Of a DNA stretch of 64,000 bases, positions 37,104 to 50,521 are shown piece after piece. A model generated the notes under the pieces. That model saw only the letters and a list, made by a program, of their open reading frames with translations. It was not told the DNA's origin and did no database searches. The translations under genes and the position numbers were made by a program. This DNA is from Allium sativum (lineage: Eukaryota; Streptophyta; Magnoliopsida; Asparagales; Amaryllidaceae): positions 494,414,453 through 494,478,452 of the forward strand of contig CM060923.1 in assembly GCA_030737875.1 (NCBI GenBank). The letters are read 5' to 3'. The stretch's first letter is position 1. Every line of letters starts with the position of its first letter.

Positions 37104-37115
37104 TGGTATAAGACC
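37104..37115 (+). other. Degraded primer binding site of the copia element
   Basis: TGGTATAAGACC, 10 of 12 matches to the tRNA-iMet complement, right after the LTR end. Confidence 0.7.
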
Positions 37116-39958
37116 TAATCTTGTGAATTTGTATGTTGAGTTTAATTAGGGTTTTGTATGTTCGATACATAGCAAAATTTGTAAATGTTATAAACTCTAT
37201 TGTAAGAGGACTGTAACATAAATTCATTTAAAAGATGAATTCGTTTCATTATAAAATATTTTAAATGTGATATAAAATCTGAAATGGATTTGTGGATTAA
37301 TATTTCTTATTTCTTCTATTTTAAAATGATTAAACCCTACCATGTCATTGTTTAGAGATCTGTAATGATTCTATAGTCTGAATGAAATCCATAATACCAA
37401 ATCAGCCTTGTTATGACAATGTGAATTTTGAAGTAGCGTTGGCCTTGTTTCTCTGATATGAAGGTTTCGAAATGACATACATCTATTATGCTTTTATAAA
37501 AGTATATCTAAATTTGTTTTAGATCAGAATATATATTAAACATGTAATTTATATGAAAGATTTATGTTGTTAATGTAGCTAGATGAATGAATTTGAATCA
37601 TTATAAAATTTTGAGCAATGAAATTTTGGACTTGGCAACATGTTTTAGACTTGGTATTTTCAAATCACTGAATCTAGCACTTTTGTGTGTGTATATACAC
37701 ATGATATATTTGGATTGTACTCTGTTTATAACCTAAGACGTAAAATATGCATATTTAATAAATTAAATGACACAAGATATCATATTGTTATATTGCATAT
37801 ATATATAAAAAAGGTAATTTTTATTCTAATCCACAATTTTAGTAAGTTAATCCACAATATAAAATAGGATCATTGACTTTTACTAAAAGTTAAATTTTAA
37901 TTAGTGCATCCACCTAAAAAAACATACATATTTTTGTTCTTCTCAATCTTCTTCTTCGTGTTTTCCGTCGTATTCTTATTTCTGAAATCCTACCATCTAA
38001 ATCCAAGTTTAAGTGGGGTAATTCAACATAATAACATTAAGTAGTTTTTTTTTCTGAAGTTGATTAATTGTATACGAAATTGTTTTTTTAATATCACCAT
38101 TTTCACATATTTGTTGTTAGCTATTTTCTAAAATCTTGAAAAATTGATAGAAACATGTCTAGTTTTCTTCTTTTGTATATGTTTGTTGCATTTGATTGTC
38201 CTGTAGAATGAGGCGTTTTAAAACGTCATGGTAAAAACAAGAAGAACAAAAATTAATTGTAAGCTATATGATAGGGTGAAATCTTTAAGTTAATCCACTT
38301 GTGGATTAACTTACAAAATAGTTGTGGATTAACTTATTAAAGTAAAATGGTGGATTAACTTATTAAAATCGTGCATTAGAATAAAAATTACATTTATATA
38401 TATGCATTGGCATATATGTATCCTAATAGAAAGAATTGGAATTTGACTTATATGTGTTATAATTTTCATTCCAGTCTTATATATAGCTTTGATATGCCAG
38501 TTAGGTTATACAATAGAGTATATGTTCATTGGATAATATGCTACTAGTTTTATTTTGATTCATGAAGTAATAATGTTGATGAATTTAAAATTTCTAAAAT
38601 ATTAAATTAATTGTAAAACACATTGAGTAAATCTAAAAAAATTATTTGCAATCAGCTCTGTAAATGTTGATGTGTTGTTTAATATATTTATATTGATAAA
38701 TATATATAATTTATATGTTACAAATATGAATTATTATCTACAGCAACTATAACTTGATGGTTGATCCTATACTGATCATATATTGATACTGGATTGATAC
38801 AGAAATCAATTTACAAGTTAATGCATATATATGAATGTTTGATTCTCATTGCATGCACACTATTATATACATTTGATGTATATAACCAGCCTGACCTTAT
38901 GAACTAAAAATTATTTTAACAAGGGGCAGCGGCAATGCTTAGCTGAATACTGGAATTTTTTTCGGTAGAAGGAGCAACAAAATAGCATGGGTTGGCACTG
39001 CCTATATGCTGCATATGTATGTATGTACATTTTACACAAGTATGACTTGATTTATATATATATATATATATAATATGTTAGTAATTTGGGGATTGATTCT
39101 CAACATAAAATGTTGCTTATATGAATTACTTGACTGAATGCTGGCAGCAAGAACATAATAATATCAGATGTATATAATATAAGCAAGCAGTGTTAACTTA
39201 TAATAGTATACAAGGTTCATGTAACTTGCAGTTTATATGTTTGTATATTTGCCTGTGTATGTGTAATTATTATGCAAAAAGGCTCGTTATTTCTGGAAAT
39301 CTGAATAGGCCTATAAATAAGAAAGGGCCTAAACTTATATGTTTCTAAAAATTGTAGCTTTTGTTTTATGTATTTGAATATATTTTTTTAATTTGGATAA
39401 ACATTTGGGTCTAGAAATCTGATCCTACAGTGGTGGGATTGAGTTGTTTTACTTGTATATAAGGCATGCGTGAAAATGATTAAGAAAGTTGAGGCAAATA
39501 AAGTCATGTTTTACTTATCATAATATTTGTATATGATTTTGGATATCTTTCTAATAGGCTGTGCACAATTGATGGGCTGCACACAATTTAATTATAAACA
39601 ATTGAATATCTGATATTATATATATGCGTAAATGGGGAAAAGTGCAGTGATTTAATATGTAAACGCATTTTGCATTTTACTTCTACATTTATGGCCTACG
39701 AGCCAATTGCTATTAATTTTGTATATGTTATATTATTGTAACACTTAAGTTTGCATATATGATATTACATATAAATTTTTTTTGTATAATATTAAAATGC
39801 ATGCATGGTGTATATGAAATTTGTACAATGTCCTAGATAACCAATATTTGAAATGTTCAAAAAGGTCTAAAGTAGGCAAATGTATAATTTTACACGTGTT
39901 ATTTATATAAATCATACTTCATTGCATTTATATGCAATTGAACTTACGAATGTAAAAT
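37116..39958. other. Copia interior, non-coding, with unassigned insertions
   Basis: Gag would be expected here, but no gag-like frame is visible. The 2.8 kb is AT-rich and, apart from the MITE-like element, I recognise nothing in it. It continues after the Athila-type insertion at 52045-53300, also without coding signal. The length suggests that gag was deleted and other DNA inserted. Confidence 0.5.
37794..38405. mobile_element. MITE-like element with long terminal inverted repeats
   Basis: About 610 bp. The left end TGCATATATATA...GTAATTTTTATTCTAAT (37794-37831) is mirrored at the right end (38375-38405), followed inside on both sides by (C/G)CAC.ATTTTA.TAAGTTAATCCAC. Inside, AAGTTAATCCAC and its complement face each other across 2 nt near 38290-38315, and GTGGATTAACTTA is repeated. 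No transposase. I could not confirm a target duplication. Confidence 0.6.
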
Positions 39959-39963
39959 ACATA
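39959..39963. repeat. Target site duplication ACATA, left of the Athila-type element
   Basis: ACATA directly left of the LTR start at 39964; the same five bases follow the other LTR at 52040-52044. Confidence 0.92.
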
Positions 39964-41478
39964 TGTTCGACGACGAAAATTCTATCAATTAGAAAACCAT
40001 CGTGAATATTGAAATAATAACCGCAAACGCACGGCGTACAATTGTTAGTACGTGGCGAATATGAATCGATCCTCAGGGACAAAATAATTTTAAATTCTAT
40101 TCCATCAAATTAAACCGAACTGTGAAATTTGTTGACTAAAATTTAACAAAATTAATGACTAAGTTGAGAATGAAACTATTGGATAAGAGCAATTTAGAGG
40201 TGTTTTCACTCTCTAAATCACACAAATAAACATCATGAAATTATGTTTTCTATTTTTTTGGTCATTAGTGAGATTAGATTTTGTATTTATTACAAGTATG
40301 ACATATTTATGCTATTAATTAGCATAACATAAGTCATCAAACTATAAAATAAATCTAATTCACTATTCAATTCTCATGAAAAATATAACAAGTTGAAAGC
40401 AATATCAATTTTAAGAATACTCTATTTACTAATAATTAGTAATATAGAATATCAAATGTAGATTAACACTTCCTCTTGTTGCCAAAATCATATATAGATG
40501 AAAAGGTAAATTATTTGTGTCATTTGATCAAGCATGATCTATCCTCTATTAATTAAAGGCATAGATCATCAAAACCAAGTATGATTAACAAAATACGCTA
40601 AACATCCATTCTTTAATAAGACAGATAGAGACCGTGTAAAATAAACTATGTTAAATCTATGTGATTAGAGAGCTTCATCACCCCTAAATTGTAGGGGTTT
40701 AGCTCCTCTTTTGTGTTATTATTTCAACACAAATATATTTCAACATTGAAGAACAACTAGTAAGTAATGAAGAAAAGATATTAACTAATAAAGCTACACT
40801 AATTGCAGAAAAGAAAATAACATGTAAATGAAAAATAGCAAATTAAGATTGCATTAAAATGAGATATTACAAAAAAGAAATGGCCAAGAAGCCATGGCAG
40901 AAAAACAGAGGTTTTGATTTCAACCTCCTCTAAACTAAAAATCCAAGATACCCTTTACATTATCATACATGGGTTATTTATACATGAGAGAAAACCCTAA
41001 ATTAACTTTTTGCGTGCTACTAAGAATGCCCCCTCTTTAAGCTTCATTTTGTCTTTTAGCAATAATGATTCATGAAGCCCTAATTTTGTGTCTCCACTAA
41101 AGAAGGAAGGAGAGTGAATAGGGTCCACCATTAATTCTTTATTTGAATTGATTCCCTCTTTCATCTTTTTTGGCAAGGCATTGATTTCCTCCATTTGAAT
41201 TGGTTCCCCCCCTTTTTTGTATGCATATATGTCTTTATGAAGTCCTCTTCTACATGCATTCAATTTCTGCAAAAATATGAAAAATGTCCAAGTAAACATT
41301 CTCAAAATAATATAAGCACAAAAATGACCATTTTCCTCCTATATGATGATAAATGCATGATGTTATGAAATCAATTCAATTATTGTTTAAACATGATAAA
41401 ATACCCATATATGACATTTATTAGCACTAAACAAAAATAAATATGTGAATATAAATGTGCATTTTTACATGCACATCA
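39964..41478 (-). repeat. Athila-type 3' LTR (1,515 bp)
   Basis: On the plus strand it runs from TGTTCGACGACG to TGCACATCA and matches 50522-52039 over its length with a few percent differences. In element sense (minus) it is the 3' LTR, since a polypurine tract precedes it. The 102-codon minus ORF at 40997-41305 recurs in the other LTR with a different start; I do not call it a gene. Confidence 0.95.
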
Positions 41479-41490
41479 AATACCCCCACA
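41479..41490 (-). other. Polypurine tract, Athila-type element
   Basis: Minus-strand TGTGGGGGTATT abutting the 3' LTR. Confidence 0.8.
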
Positions 41491-42850
41491 TTTATCTTTT
41501 TATTCGTCCTCGAATAAAGTAAAAACTAAGCTAAACCCATTTTCGTAGGGAGCACGATTGCATTGAGGGTATGCAACAAGCCGTTAAACCTCTAGGTGTC
41601 CCCAATAGGATGAGTGTTGTCTCGTGAGGGTTTTCAGCGGATACTACCCACAAAATCCAAAAGTTAAATGCAAAAAATATTTACAAAATGCAAGATTCGA
41701 AAATATTTACAATATGAATGCAAGTTTTTAAAGAAATATTTACAAATGGAAAATTTACTTTTAAATATTACACGAATGAGTTAACACAAATTTGGGTCGT
41801 TACCATGAAATTTAAGTCCATTACTAATCAAAACTTCAAACAAAAGTCATGTTATCATCACAAACTCCTCCGGCTTGGCCAGTTGTTTTGGTAGAAACAT
41901 AGTGCAAATATGAAATGAATTCTACAATCGATATCAACAATCGTAAAATGGCATCTCAACTTCCTTTTTGTTAACAAGTTAGGTCGAATAAGTGAAGAGT
42001 GTGCTGGGATTTCAAGTGCTTACTCTCTCTCTTTATTACAAAATATTTACATTATTACTATTTACAAACACCTAACCGAAAAGACCAAGGTATACCACCC
42101 GTGAGAGTTTGGGACAGAGCTTGGCGGATTGTGTAGACCGACGCTGACTTTGTCAACAAGATGTCGGTAATCTTTAGGTGTCCAACTCATAAAATGAGAC
42201 CAAAATATACCAACGCTGACATTATCAACAAGGTGTCGGAAAGAGCTTGGCGGGTTTGCACACCAACGCCAGATGTACCAGCAATGTTGGATACCCTTGG
42301 ATTATTATATATATATATACTTTTTTTTTCTTTTACCTTTTTTACATAGGAGAGAGAGAGTTAAGCGAGAATATCTTAGCATAACTTCACTTAAAAGATC
42401 TAAAATGTTATCGCAAATAGTCTAAATTAACCATTCATTTAATCAAATTTCAATTCAGAAAACATTTCATACTCATCACCTATGAATTTTCCAATATACT
42501 AGTTACACCATATTTGCCCATAATTCAAACTTTCCTTTCGTTATCTGCTAAGAGAAGTAAATTTCCAAATATTTAAATCGAACGACCACAATTATATGTT
42601 TACTCCATCATGTCTTATTTAAAAGTAAATAAAAATGTGATTTTTTTTGAATGGAAAAAAAGGAAAAATTCTATGTAAAACCAAAATAAATATGAAACTC
42701 CCCCCCACACTGGATTTCGACTGTGTCCCCACAGTCAATGCATGACATAATGAGCGAACGGAAGGGAAATATATACATATTTACAAAGGAGGGTTGAACT
42801 TAACTTTTTTACTTCACGTAGCATGGCTCACGAAGAATCATGAGCTCCTC
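41491..42850 (-). other. 3' non-coding region of the Athila-type element
   Basis: Between the integrase end and the 3' LTR. It contains an imperfect internal duplication (GACGCTGAC.TTGTCAACAAG.TGTCGG, near 42140 and 42210), a TA run and a GA run near 42345. Athila relatives often carry an env-like frame here; I see none. Confidence 0.7.
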
Positions 42851-43974
42851 CTATTGATCATTGGGCAATTCCAAAAATGGTTTCAGACGTTGACGATTGA
42901 CTTTGAATATGGATCCATCCTTCGGGTTTTCTATTTCAATAGCACCATATGGGAAAACAGTTCGAACAACATACGGTCCTATCCATCTCGATTTTAACTT
43001 CCCAGGAAATAAATGAAGTCGTGAGTCATATAGTAGAACTTTTTGGTCTGGCGAAAACGTTTTTCTTAGGATTGACTTATCATGAAAAACTTTGGTTTTT
43101 TCCTTGTAAATTTTTGCGTTTTCATATGCATCATTCCCGATTTCTTCCAATTCGTTGAGTTGCAATTTTCGGTTTTCGCCAGCTTGTTCAAGATCAAAGT
43201 TTAATTTCTTTATTGCCGAAACCGCTTTATGTTCAAGTTCAACGGGTAAATGACAGGCTTACCGTAAACCAATCGGAAAGGGGACATTCCAATATTAGTT
43301 CTAAAAGCAGTACGGTAAGCCCAAAGCGCATCAGTCAACTTTTGTGACCAATCTTTTCGATTTTTATTTACAGTTTTTTCCAAAATTTGTTTTATTTGAC
43401 GATTCGACACTTCGACTTGGCCACAAGTTTGCGGATGATAAGGAGTGGATAACTTGTGGGTTATTGAGTATTTCTTCATTAAAGATTCAAAAGATCGATT
43501 ACAGAAATGCATTCCATTGTCGCTTATTATTGTGCGAGGTATACCGAACCTCGAAAAGATGTTTTCTTTCAGAAATTTCACAACAATTTTATGATCATTT
43601 GTTTTACATGGAACAGCTTCGACCCATTTCGAAACGTAGTCTACAACGAGAAGAATATACAAGTTTCCAAAGGAGTTTGGGAAAGGTCCCATAAAGTCAA
43701 TACCCCATACATCAAAGATTTCAATCGTAAGGATGGGGTTCAAAGGCATCATATTTCATTGAGAAATCTTTCCTAGCATTTGGCAACCATTGCAAGTTTT
43801 ACAGAATTCGAACGAGTCTTTAAAGAGAGTAGGCCAATAAAAACCACATTGAAGCACCTTTTCAGCGGTTTTCCTAGGACCAAAATGTCCACCGCACGCA
43901 TGATCATGGCAGAATGAGAGAACACTCCTAATTTCTCTATCAGGAACGCATCGACGAATGATTTGGTCCGGACA
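42851..43974 (-). pseudogene. Integrase of the Athila-type element (broken)
   Basis: From right to left: an HHCC zinc finger (SFCHDHACGGHF, then CKTCNGC, about 43920-43785), and a DDE core with GIDFMGPFP (43700), [11 protein letters not shown] (43525) and a glutamate in [14 protein letters not shown] (43410). The C-terminal part is in another frame (43165-42851) with [15 protein letters not shown] and ends [14 protein letters not shown]. Breaks: a TAA at 43975-43977, a TGA near 43756 and a frameshift near 43263 (one base lost, by frame comparison). The catalytic residues themselves are intact. Confidence 0.88.
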
Positions 43975-45443
43975 TTACTTAAACAAGTATGGGTCGTCCC
44001 AATAGAAGTATTTCACTTGGGAAAGAGATTTGTGTTTATCTTGTTTGGACCAAAATGAGGGGGTTTCCTTAGTGACTATATAGTTCACTATGTCGGCGAA
44101 CCAAGGATCGATTGAAACAGAAAGAAGTTGTTCGTCAGGAAAGTTTTCATTGATTGGCAACGAAGATAGTGCATTAGGAAGACGAGATAAGTGATCGGCT
44201 ATGACGTTATCGGATCCTTTTTTGTCTTTGATTGTAAGATCAAATTCTTGAAGCAAAAGGATCCACCGAATTAAGCGTGACTTAGCATTCTTTTTAGCAA
44301 AAAGGTGTCGAAGAGCAGAATGGTCTGTGTAGACCGTGACATAGGAACCAATCAAGTAAGATCGAAACTTCTCAAGCGCAAAAACCACAGCTAAAAGTTC
44401 TTTTTCGGTGGTCGTATAATTCAGTTGAGCGTCATTCATGGTCATACTTGCGTAGTAAATGATGTGAAGAATTTTTTTGATGCGTTGTCCTAAGACAGCA
44501 CCAACTGCGAAGTTAGAAGCGTCACACATGATTTCAAAAGGAAGTTCCCAATTGGGCGAACAAATTATCGGTGCTGAAATGAGTTCTTTTTTGAGACGTT
44601 CAAAAGAAGCAACACATTCAGAGTTAAATTTGAATGGAATGTCCTTTCCTAGAAGAGTAGCCAAAGGACGAGCAATTTTGCTAAAATCTTTCACAAAGCG
44701 TCGGTAGAAACCAGCATGCCCGAGAAATGAACGAATGTCCTTAACGCATTTTGGAATGGGTAGTTTTGAAATAACGTCAAATTTCACTTTACCTACCTCA
44801 ATGCCATTATTTGAAATTACATGTCCAAGGACAATGCCTTGTTTGACCATAAAGTGGCATTTTTTCCAACTCAATGTTAAGTGTTTTTCTTTACATCGAT
44901 TTAAAACAAGTTCAAGATGATGTAAGCAAGATGAAAAAAAATCTCCAAAGATCGAAAAATCATCCATAAAAACTTCAAGAAAGCGTTCGATCATATCAGA
45001 AAAAATTCCAACCATACATCGTTGGAAAGTTGCAGGAGCATTGCAAAGACCGAAAGGCATACGTCGGTAAGCAAAGGTCCCGAATGGACATGTGAAAGTT
45101 GTTTTTTCTTGATCTTCGGGAGCGATTGGAATTTGGTTATAACCAGAATAACCATCAAGAAAGAAGTAGAATTCGTGACCAGCTAAACATTCGATCATTT
45201 GATCGATGAAGGGAAGAGGAAAGTGGTCTTTACACGTTACAGCATTAAATTTTTGATAATCGATGCAAACACGCCAACCCGTTTGAGTACGAGTTGGAAG
45301 AAGTTCGTTTTGGTCATTTGCGACAACAGTGAGTCCGGATTTTTTTGGAACAACGTGAATGGGACTAACCCATAGGCTATCAGAAATGGGGTAAATGATA
45401 CCATTGTCAAGAAGTTTAAGAATTTCTTCGCGAACTACCTCTT
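43975..45443 (-). pseudogene. Reverse transcriptase-RNase H of the Athila-type element
   Basis: A 490-codon frame from [15 protein letters not shown] motifs [40 protein letters not shown] and active site [10 protein letters not shown]; RNase H motifs [34 protein letters not shown] and [10 protein letters not shown], then a DHLSRLPN connection. This frame is intact; the break lies just upstream, near 45455-45470, where protease and RT are out of frame by one base. Confidence 0.92.
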
Positions 45444-46740
45444 TCATCTTAGGGTTAAGCCTGCGCTGTCCTTCAGAGTGGGTTTGGCTTCATAAGTTAA
45501 GTGAATACGATGTTGAACTATTAAAGGGATAATTCCCTTGATGTCATAAATGGACCAACCGATTGCATCTTTGTTTTTAGAAAGAGTCGAGAGAAGAGAA
45601 GTTTCTTGATCAAGAGTTAAATTTGAAGAAATTATGACAGGACAAGTTTCGTCGTCACCTAAATATACATACTTAAGGTGATCGATAAGAGGTTTAAGAT
45701 CCAACTTTGGCGGTTTCTCGATCAAAGAGCTTGGTTGAGATTTGGACTCAACTGAAAGCGATTCAAAAGGAAGTGTGTATTCGACTTCGTTAGGAGCATC
45801 TTGGAACATTTTTTTGTACTTGGCCTCACGCTCATCATTAAGGCCAATGGATTCGTTTTCAAAGTTTTCGTGGATGGCATTAACTTCCAAGGTTTGGTTA
45901 CATTATTCATTCGAATGACTTTCAAGATTGAAAATATTAAGATCTAGAGTCATGTTTCCAAAAGAGATTTTCATTGAACCATTGCGACAATTTATCAAAG
46001 CATTTGAAGTAGCCAAAAAGGGTCGACCTAAAATCAAAGGAATTTGACTCATTGGATTATTAACAGGCTGAGTTTCCAAAACAATGAAATCGACAGGGTA
46101 AATGAATTGACCAACTTTGATGAGTAGGTCCTCGATTTCTCCAATGGGTTTCTTAATTGAACGATCAGCAAATTGAAGAGTTATTTTCGTTGGTTTAAGT
46201 TCACCCAAACCAAGTTGTTGGTAAATAGAATATGGAATCAAATTGACACTTGCACCCAAATCAACTAGGCGTTTATTAATTGTTTTATCGCCTATCGTGC
46301 ATGAGATCGTAGGGCATCCAGGATCTTTGTATTTGATCGGGATTGATTGGGTCAAGACTTCGCTAAGTCCAGAAGCTAAGAAGACTTTCTTGGGTACATG
46401 AGTGTGTCGTTTTTGGGTACACAAGTCTTTGAGAAATTTAGCGTAAGTGGGGACTTGCTGAATGATGTCAAGAAGAGGGATGTTAACTTTCACTTATTTA
46501 AAAATTTCCAACATCTTTTCCAATTGGTCAGAATGTTTCTTTGGTCAAAGTCGATGAGGAAATGGAATGCGAAACTCAGTAGGTCGGTCTACTTGAGTTG
46601 TAGCAGAACTAGACTCAGAATTTGGATCTTGATCATTCGTGGTTTTAGAAGAGTCGAGAGGAACACTTGGTAAGTTATTTGGATTTTCAACTTGATTATC
46701 GATTTTCTTACCGGATCGTAAAGTTATGATAGCATTCAGC
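45444..46740 (-). pseudogene. Protease and linker of the Athila-type element
   Basis: The aspartic protease lies at 46493-45903, with the Athila-style active site LVDLGASVNLIP (about 46255) and the flap-side LILGRPFLATSNALI (about 46015). After a TAA at 45903-45905 the linker LKPLIDHLKYVYLGDDET leads to GWSIYDIKGI near 45540, just ahead of RT. TAA at 46494-46496 and a TGA near 46550 cut it off from gag. The same frame serves gag and protease. Confidence 0.85.
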
Positions 46741-48160
46741 TGAGTTTAATTGCTATCCTGGATGACTTGAACTTGGTTTGGATTAGAATTTTGACTCCTA
46801 GGATTTGGAATGGGTTGACTCGGGAAAGTGCCTCTTCCCCGTTCACTTACAGAAGTAGCCAACCGACACATTTGCATTTCAAGTTTAGCGATAGATTGAC
46901 TCGTGTTTTGCATGTGTGACGTTAATAAATTTTGAAGATTGGTATTTGATTGGAGATTTTGAGTTGTTGCTTTACTCAATTCTTCAAGAGTTTTTTCAGG
47001 TGACGTCAATCGTTTTTCGTCTTGGGGAACAAAAGATTGTTGCGCTTGATTTTGAGAAGGTGGCGCAGGATTTTGGAATTAAGTTTGTTGAAAGGGAGGA
47101 TTCGAAGGATTATTCGAAAGTGGTTGAAAAGGGGGTCGAACCATATTCGAATTTGTGTTGTTTTGGGTCCAAGAGAAGTTAGGATGATTTCTCCAACCCA
47201 TATTGTATGTTGGGGAGAAGGGGTCGTTTTTAGCTTTGTTGAATGCGTTGATTTTTTCTAACGAATGTGGGCATTGATCGGCAATGTGGTTAAGATCGTT
47301 ACATTTGTAACAAGAAGGATGAGACGCTTGAGCTTGATTTATTTGGTTTGATGAAAGGACATTATCAAATTTGGTTAACATCACGTCTATTTTAGCTTCT
47401 AAAGCCGTTGAAGATCCTACCGAATGAGCATTTGATCGGTAATAAATCGATTTCTCGCTAGATCTTTCCCATTGAACTGACTTTTCGACCAAATTGTCAA
47501 GAAATTGCCAAGCGGCATCGTGATGTTGGGCTAGAAAGTTTCTTTGGCACATCGATTCGAGCATGGTTCAAGAATTATTTTAAAGTCCATCGTATAAAAT
47601 TTGACAAAGTGTCCATTTTTCGAAATTGTGATATGGACATTTGACTAGAAGCTCTTTAAATCTTTCAAAATATTTTGCAAAGGATTCACCTCCAAATTGA
47701 TGAAAATTAACGATTTCATTTCGAATTTTGGATGTTTTTCCCAGAGGGTAAAATTTCTTTAGAAAAATGTTCACAAATTCACTCCAAGTTCCAATCGTAT
47801 TTGAAGGCAAACTATACAACCATTTCTCAGCATAATCGGTAAGTGCAAATGGAATTAACCTAAGTTTGATTCCATCGTCACTTAGTTGTTGAAATTTCAT
47901 GGTTGCACAAATTTGGTTAAAAAAATATAAGGATCATCACGTTCAAGATAGCCGAATTTTGGAAGAGTATTTATGTGGTTCGAATGAATTTCAAAGTGGT
48001 TACTCGTTGGAGCGGGCAATATGATGCAAGATGGAATAGACACCCGATCGGGGAAGTATCTATCCATAAGAGTTCGAGGGGGGTTTTCTTCGGCCATGGT
48101 TAAAGGAATGTTTGTTCGGACTAAACGATTAGTAGATGTATCTCGAGTCCAACTGCGCAT
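46741..48160 (-). pseudogene. gag: gag of the Athila-type element (broken)
   Basis: The N-terminal frame (48160-47897, with a likely start MAEENPPR at 48097) ends in KFGYLERDDPYIF. A one-base frameshift in a run of T near 47920 moves it to 47900-47580, the Retrotrans_gag core (IPFALTDYAEKWLYSLP, FLKKFYPLGKTSKIRNEI). After a TAA at 47580-47582 comes a segment with the CCHC knuckle CYKCNDLNHIADQC (about 47290), a TAA at 47079-47081, then a Q/N-rich segment with a coiled tendency (MTSPEKTLEELSKATT) that ends at TAA 46746-46748. Confidence 0.85.
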
Positions 48161-50497
48161 GCACTAGCGCAAAGAAGATGAGAAAAGGAGAAAAAACAAA
48201 TTTGAGAAGAGGATCGAAGCGATTTTTTTTTCAGAGAGAAAAGTTAAATTTGTACAAAAAGGAAAATACTATTGGTTTTTTTTAAAAAAAAAATGGATGG
48301 ACCTAATGCAATTTACAATTTTTCTAGAATTATATAATGACGGTTAGATTAATTTCAACAAAAGATTTCTCAGCCAGTTAACGGGTAGGAATTATCGGTG
48401 CACCAGGAATCACCCTAGCAATGCAACCAAAGGTTTAAGTACCTTCAGAGGAACAACCGATATAATATTTACGAATCACCGTAATATTTATAAACGGTTA
48501 TTATTCTGCCGTAGTCTAGACACCAAGAAATAATCCGTTAGAAATAAACCAATTTGTTAAAATACAATGAAGTCCTTAGAAAATAAAAACAAAACTAAGA
48601 TGGATGCAATTTTTTTTTTTTTTGAAATATTTTAATCAAACACAGAACGAACAGCCACAGAATATTAAATTGCAGAAAAAAAAATTTACAAGCAAGTCGA
48701 TGCCCTGCAGAAGATTTTTACAAGCAATGTCTATATTTTTTTTATTTGCAGCAGCAGTCCCTGTAGAGTTCAGAAAATTTCTCACCTAGATTGGCAGTCC
48801 GTCCAGTGCAGTTGAGTCGCGCTAGCGTGTTCACACCCCACTTAGTGTGCAACAGCTCCAACAATTCTGTTTGCTTGACCTCTGAACCATTGAGTTATTG
48901 GTTGGACTCTGTTCTTGCTTTGGCCTTCGATTTTTTTTTTGGCTAAATAGAAATGAAACAAGAACTTGTTAAACAAAAACTTGGGCTAGGTTGGTCGGTC
49001 GAAGGCTCCTCACGTGCTGAATAAAGCTTCAAACCACACAGCTAAACTGGTTTAAAACAAGTAAGATGCACCGAAATAAAGAAACAAAATATTAGTTCAC
49101 AAAAACAATGACCAATTCAACAATAAATCTATCCAATCAGGGCGGCACCACTCAAGTATCAAACAAAGCTTAATAACTGGGAGAACTTGCTCAAAATCCG
49201 CCCCCTTCTTTCTTTTTTTAATTCGAATCTGCTTGAAAGTTCTCAAATTTAGATTTGGTTTTGTGGCACTTGCGATCGGAATTCGGGCGGTGTACTGCTT
49301 GGTTTGGTGGATTTGCGATGGTGTTTGAAGGACTGGCAGTGATGATTTGGTAGAAGGCGGTGAGGTTTTGTAATGAACGAGGGTTTTGGAGTGGTGATGA
49401 CCGATTCTGGTTGCGGTCGGTGAAATTTCCGGTCTGGCTTGTGATTACTTCAGAGTGAACTTGGATGAACTGGGCGCTTCACGTCCTGGTGAGGGGTTTG
49501 CCTGTGTTTGCTGTTTTGAATTGAAGTCTGTTTTGGTGGCTCTGTAGGAGTGTGATGTGATTACTGGAGGTTGGCTATTAGTCTGAGGATGAGGGGTTTT
49601 TGGCAGTGGTACCACGGAAGCTAGGGGATTGTGGTGGTTATTTGTTGTGAAAGATGGTCTGGTGATCGGTTGAGCTGAGTTGAAAATGGTAATGAAGATG
49701 GTTTTGTTGTGTCGGAAAAATAGATGGCGATGGGCGGTAGGGTATGATGGTTGATAATTTGTGAAGTATGGGTTCTTATTGGTTTGGAACAAACAGATGA
49801 ATGGTGCTGAGAAGTTTGTTTTTTGATTCGGTTGGTGGCGTGAAGAGGATGGTGATGGTTGCGTTGTGGCTGTGAGGTGTGTGATGGTATTGGCAGTGAT
49901 GTTTTTGACCGGTGATCGGAGTGGCAGAGAAAGATAGAAGAAAAACGAATTTATGAAGATGAGAAGGTAAGGAATCTGAGTGATGGTTGGTTTATAAAGC
50001 CGAGAAGGGAAATTAGAAAATATAAGACAGAGAAGGCAATCAGTAAATAGAAGACAGAGAAGGAAAGAAAGTTATAGAGGAAGGGCGAGAAAATGGAAAG
50101 CAATAAATTGTTTTTATTGTTTTTTTTCCGCAAGAATTGTAAAGAGGAAAGAAGTAAATGAGAGAAATAGAAGGAAAGAAATAAAGGAAATTGAAATAAA
50201 AGAGAAAAATGAAAAGAGATTTTTTATTTATTAGTACGAATAATAAATGAAAGAAAGGTGGAAAGAAATTAATGAAAGAAAACAGGAAACAATTTGTATA
50301 CAAAAGGCAAGTGCTAATATTTTTTTTTTAAACAAGAACTAAACACGATAAAAACAACCACAAACACAAATGCACACAAAATAAAAAAGGAACAAAATGA
50401 ACAAAGCACGCACATATTTTTTTTTTCTTTTTTCTTTTTTCAAGTAGAACACAAATAAGAAAATTAATTCGAAGAATAAAATTAAAACTAATTTCAG
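48161..50497 (-). other. Long leader of the Athila-type element
   Basis: 2.3 kb between primer site and gag, with no domain recognised. On the plus strand it holds poly-T/A tracts, a G-rich repetitive part (49300-49930) and a purine-rich GAAA tract (50030-50300). Long leaders are usual in Athila elements. The minus-strand ORFs here (49445-49792, 50040-50303 and others) look compositional. Confidence 0.7.
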
Positions 50498-50515
50498 TCC
50501 CCGGCAACGGCGCAA
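50498..50515 (-). other. Primer binding site (tRNA-Asp type), Athila-type element
   Basis: Minus-strand TTGCGCCGTTGCCGGGGA, one base off the typical TGGCGCCGTTGCCGGGGA of Athila/Tat elements, complementary to plant tRNA-Asp. Six nt from the LTR edge. Confidence 0.85.
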
Positions 50516-50521
50516 AAAACT

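Noticed and set aside
40997..41305. 102-codon ORF in the Athila-type LTR, with a partner at 51555-51833
   Set aside because: The two LTRs are recent copies, so a shared frame is weak evidence, and start and length differ. No family recognised.
49445..49792. 115-codon minus ORF in the Athila-type leader
   Set aside because: Low-complexity T/P-rich product in a repetitive tract, without known domain.
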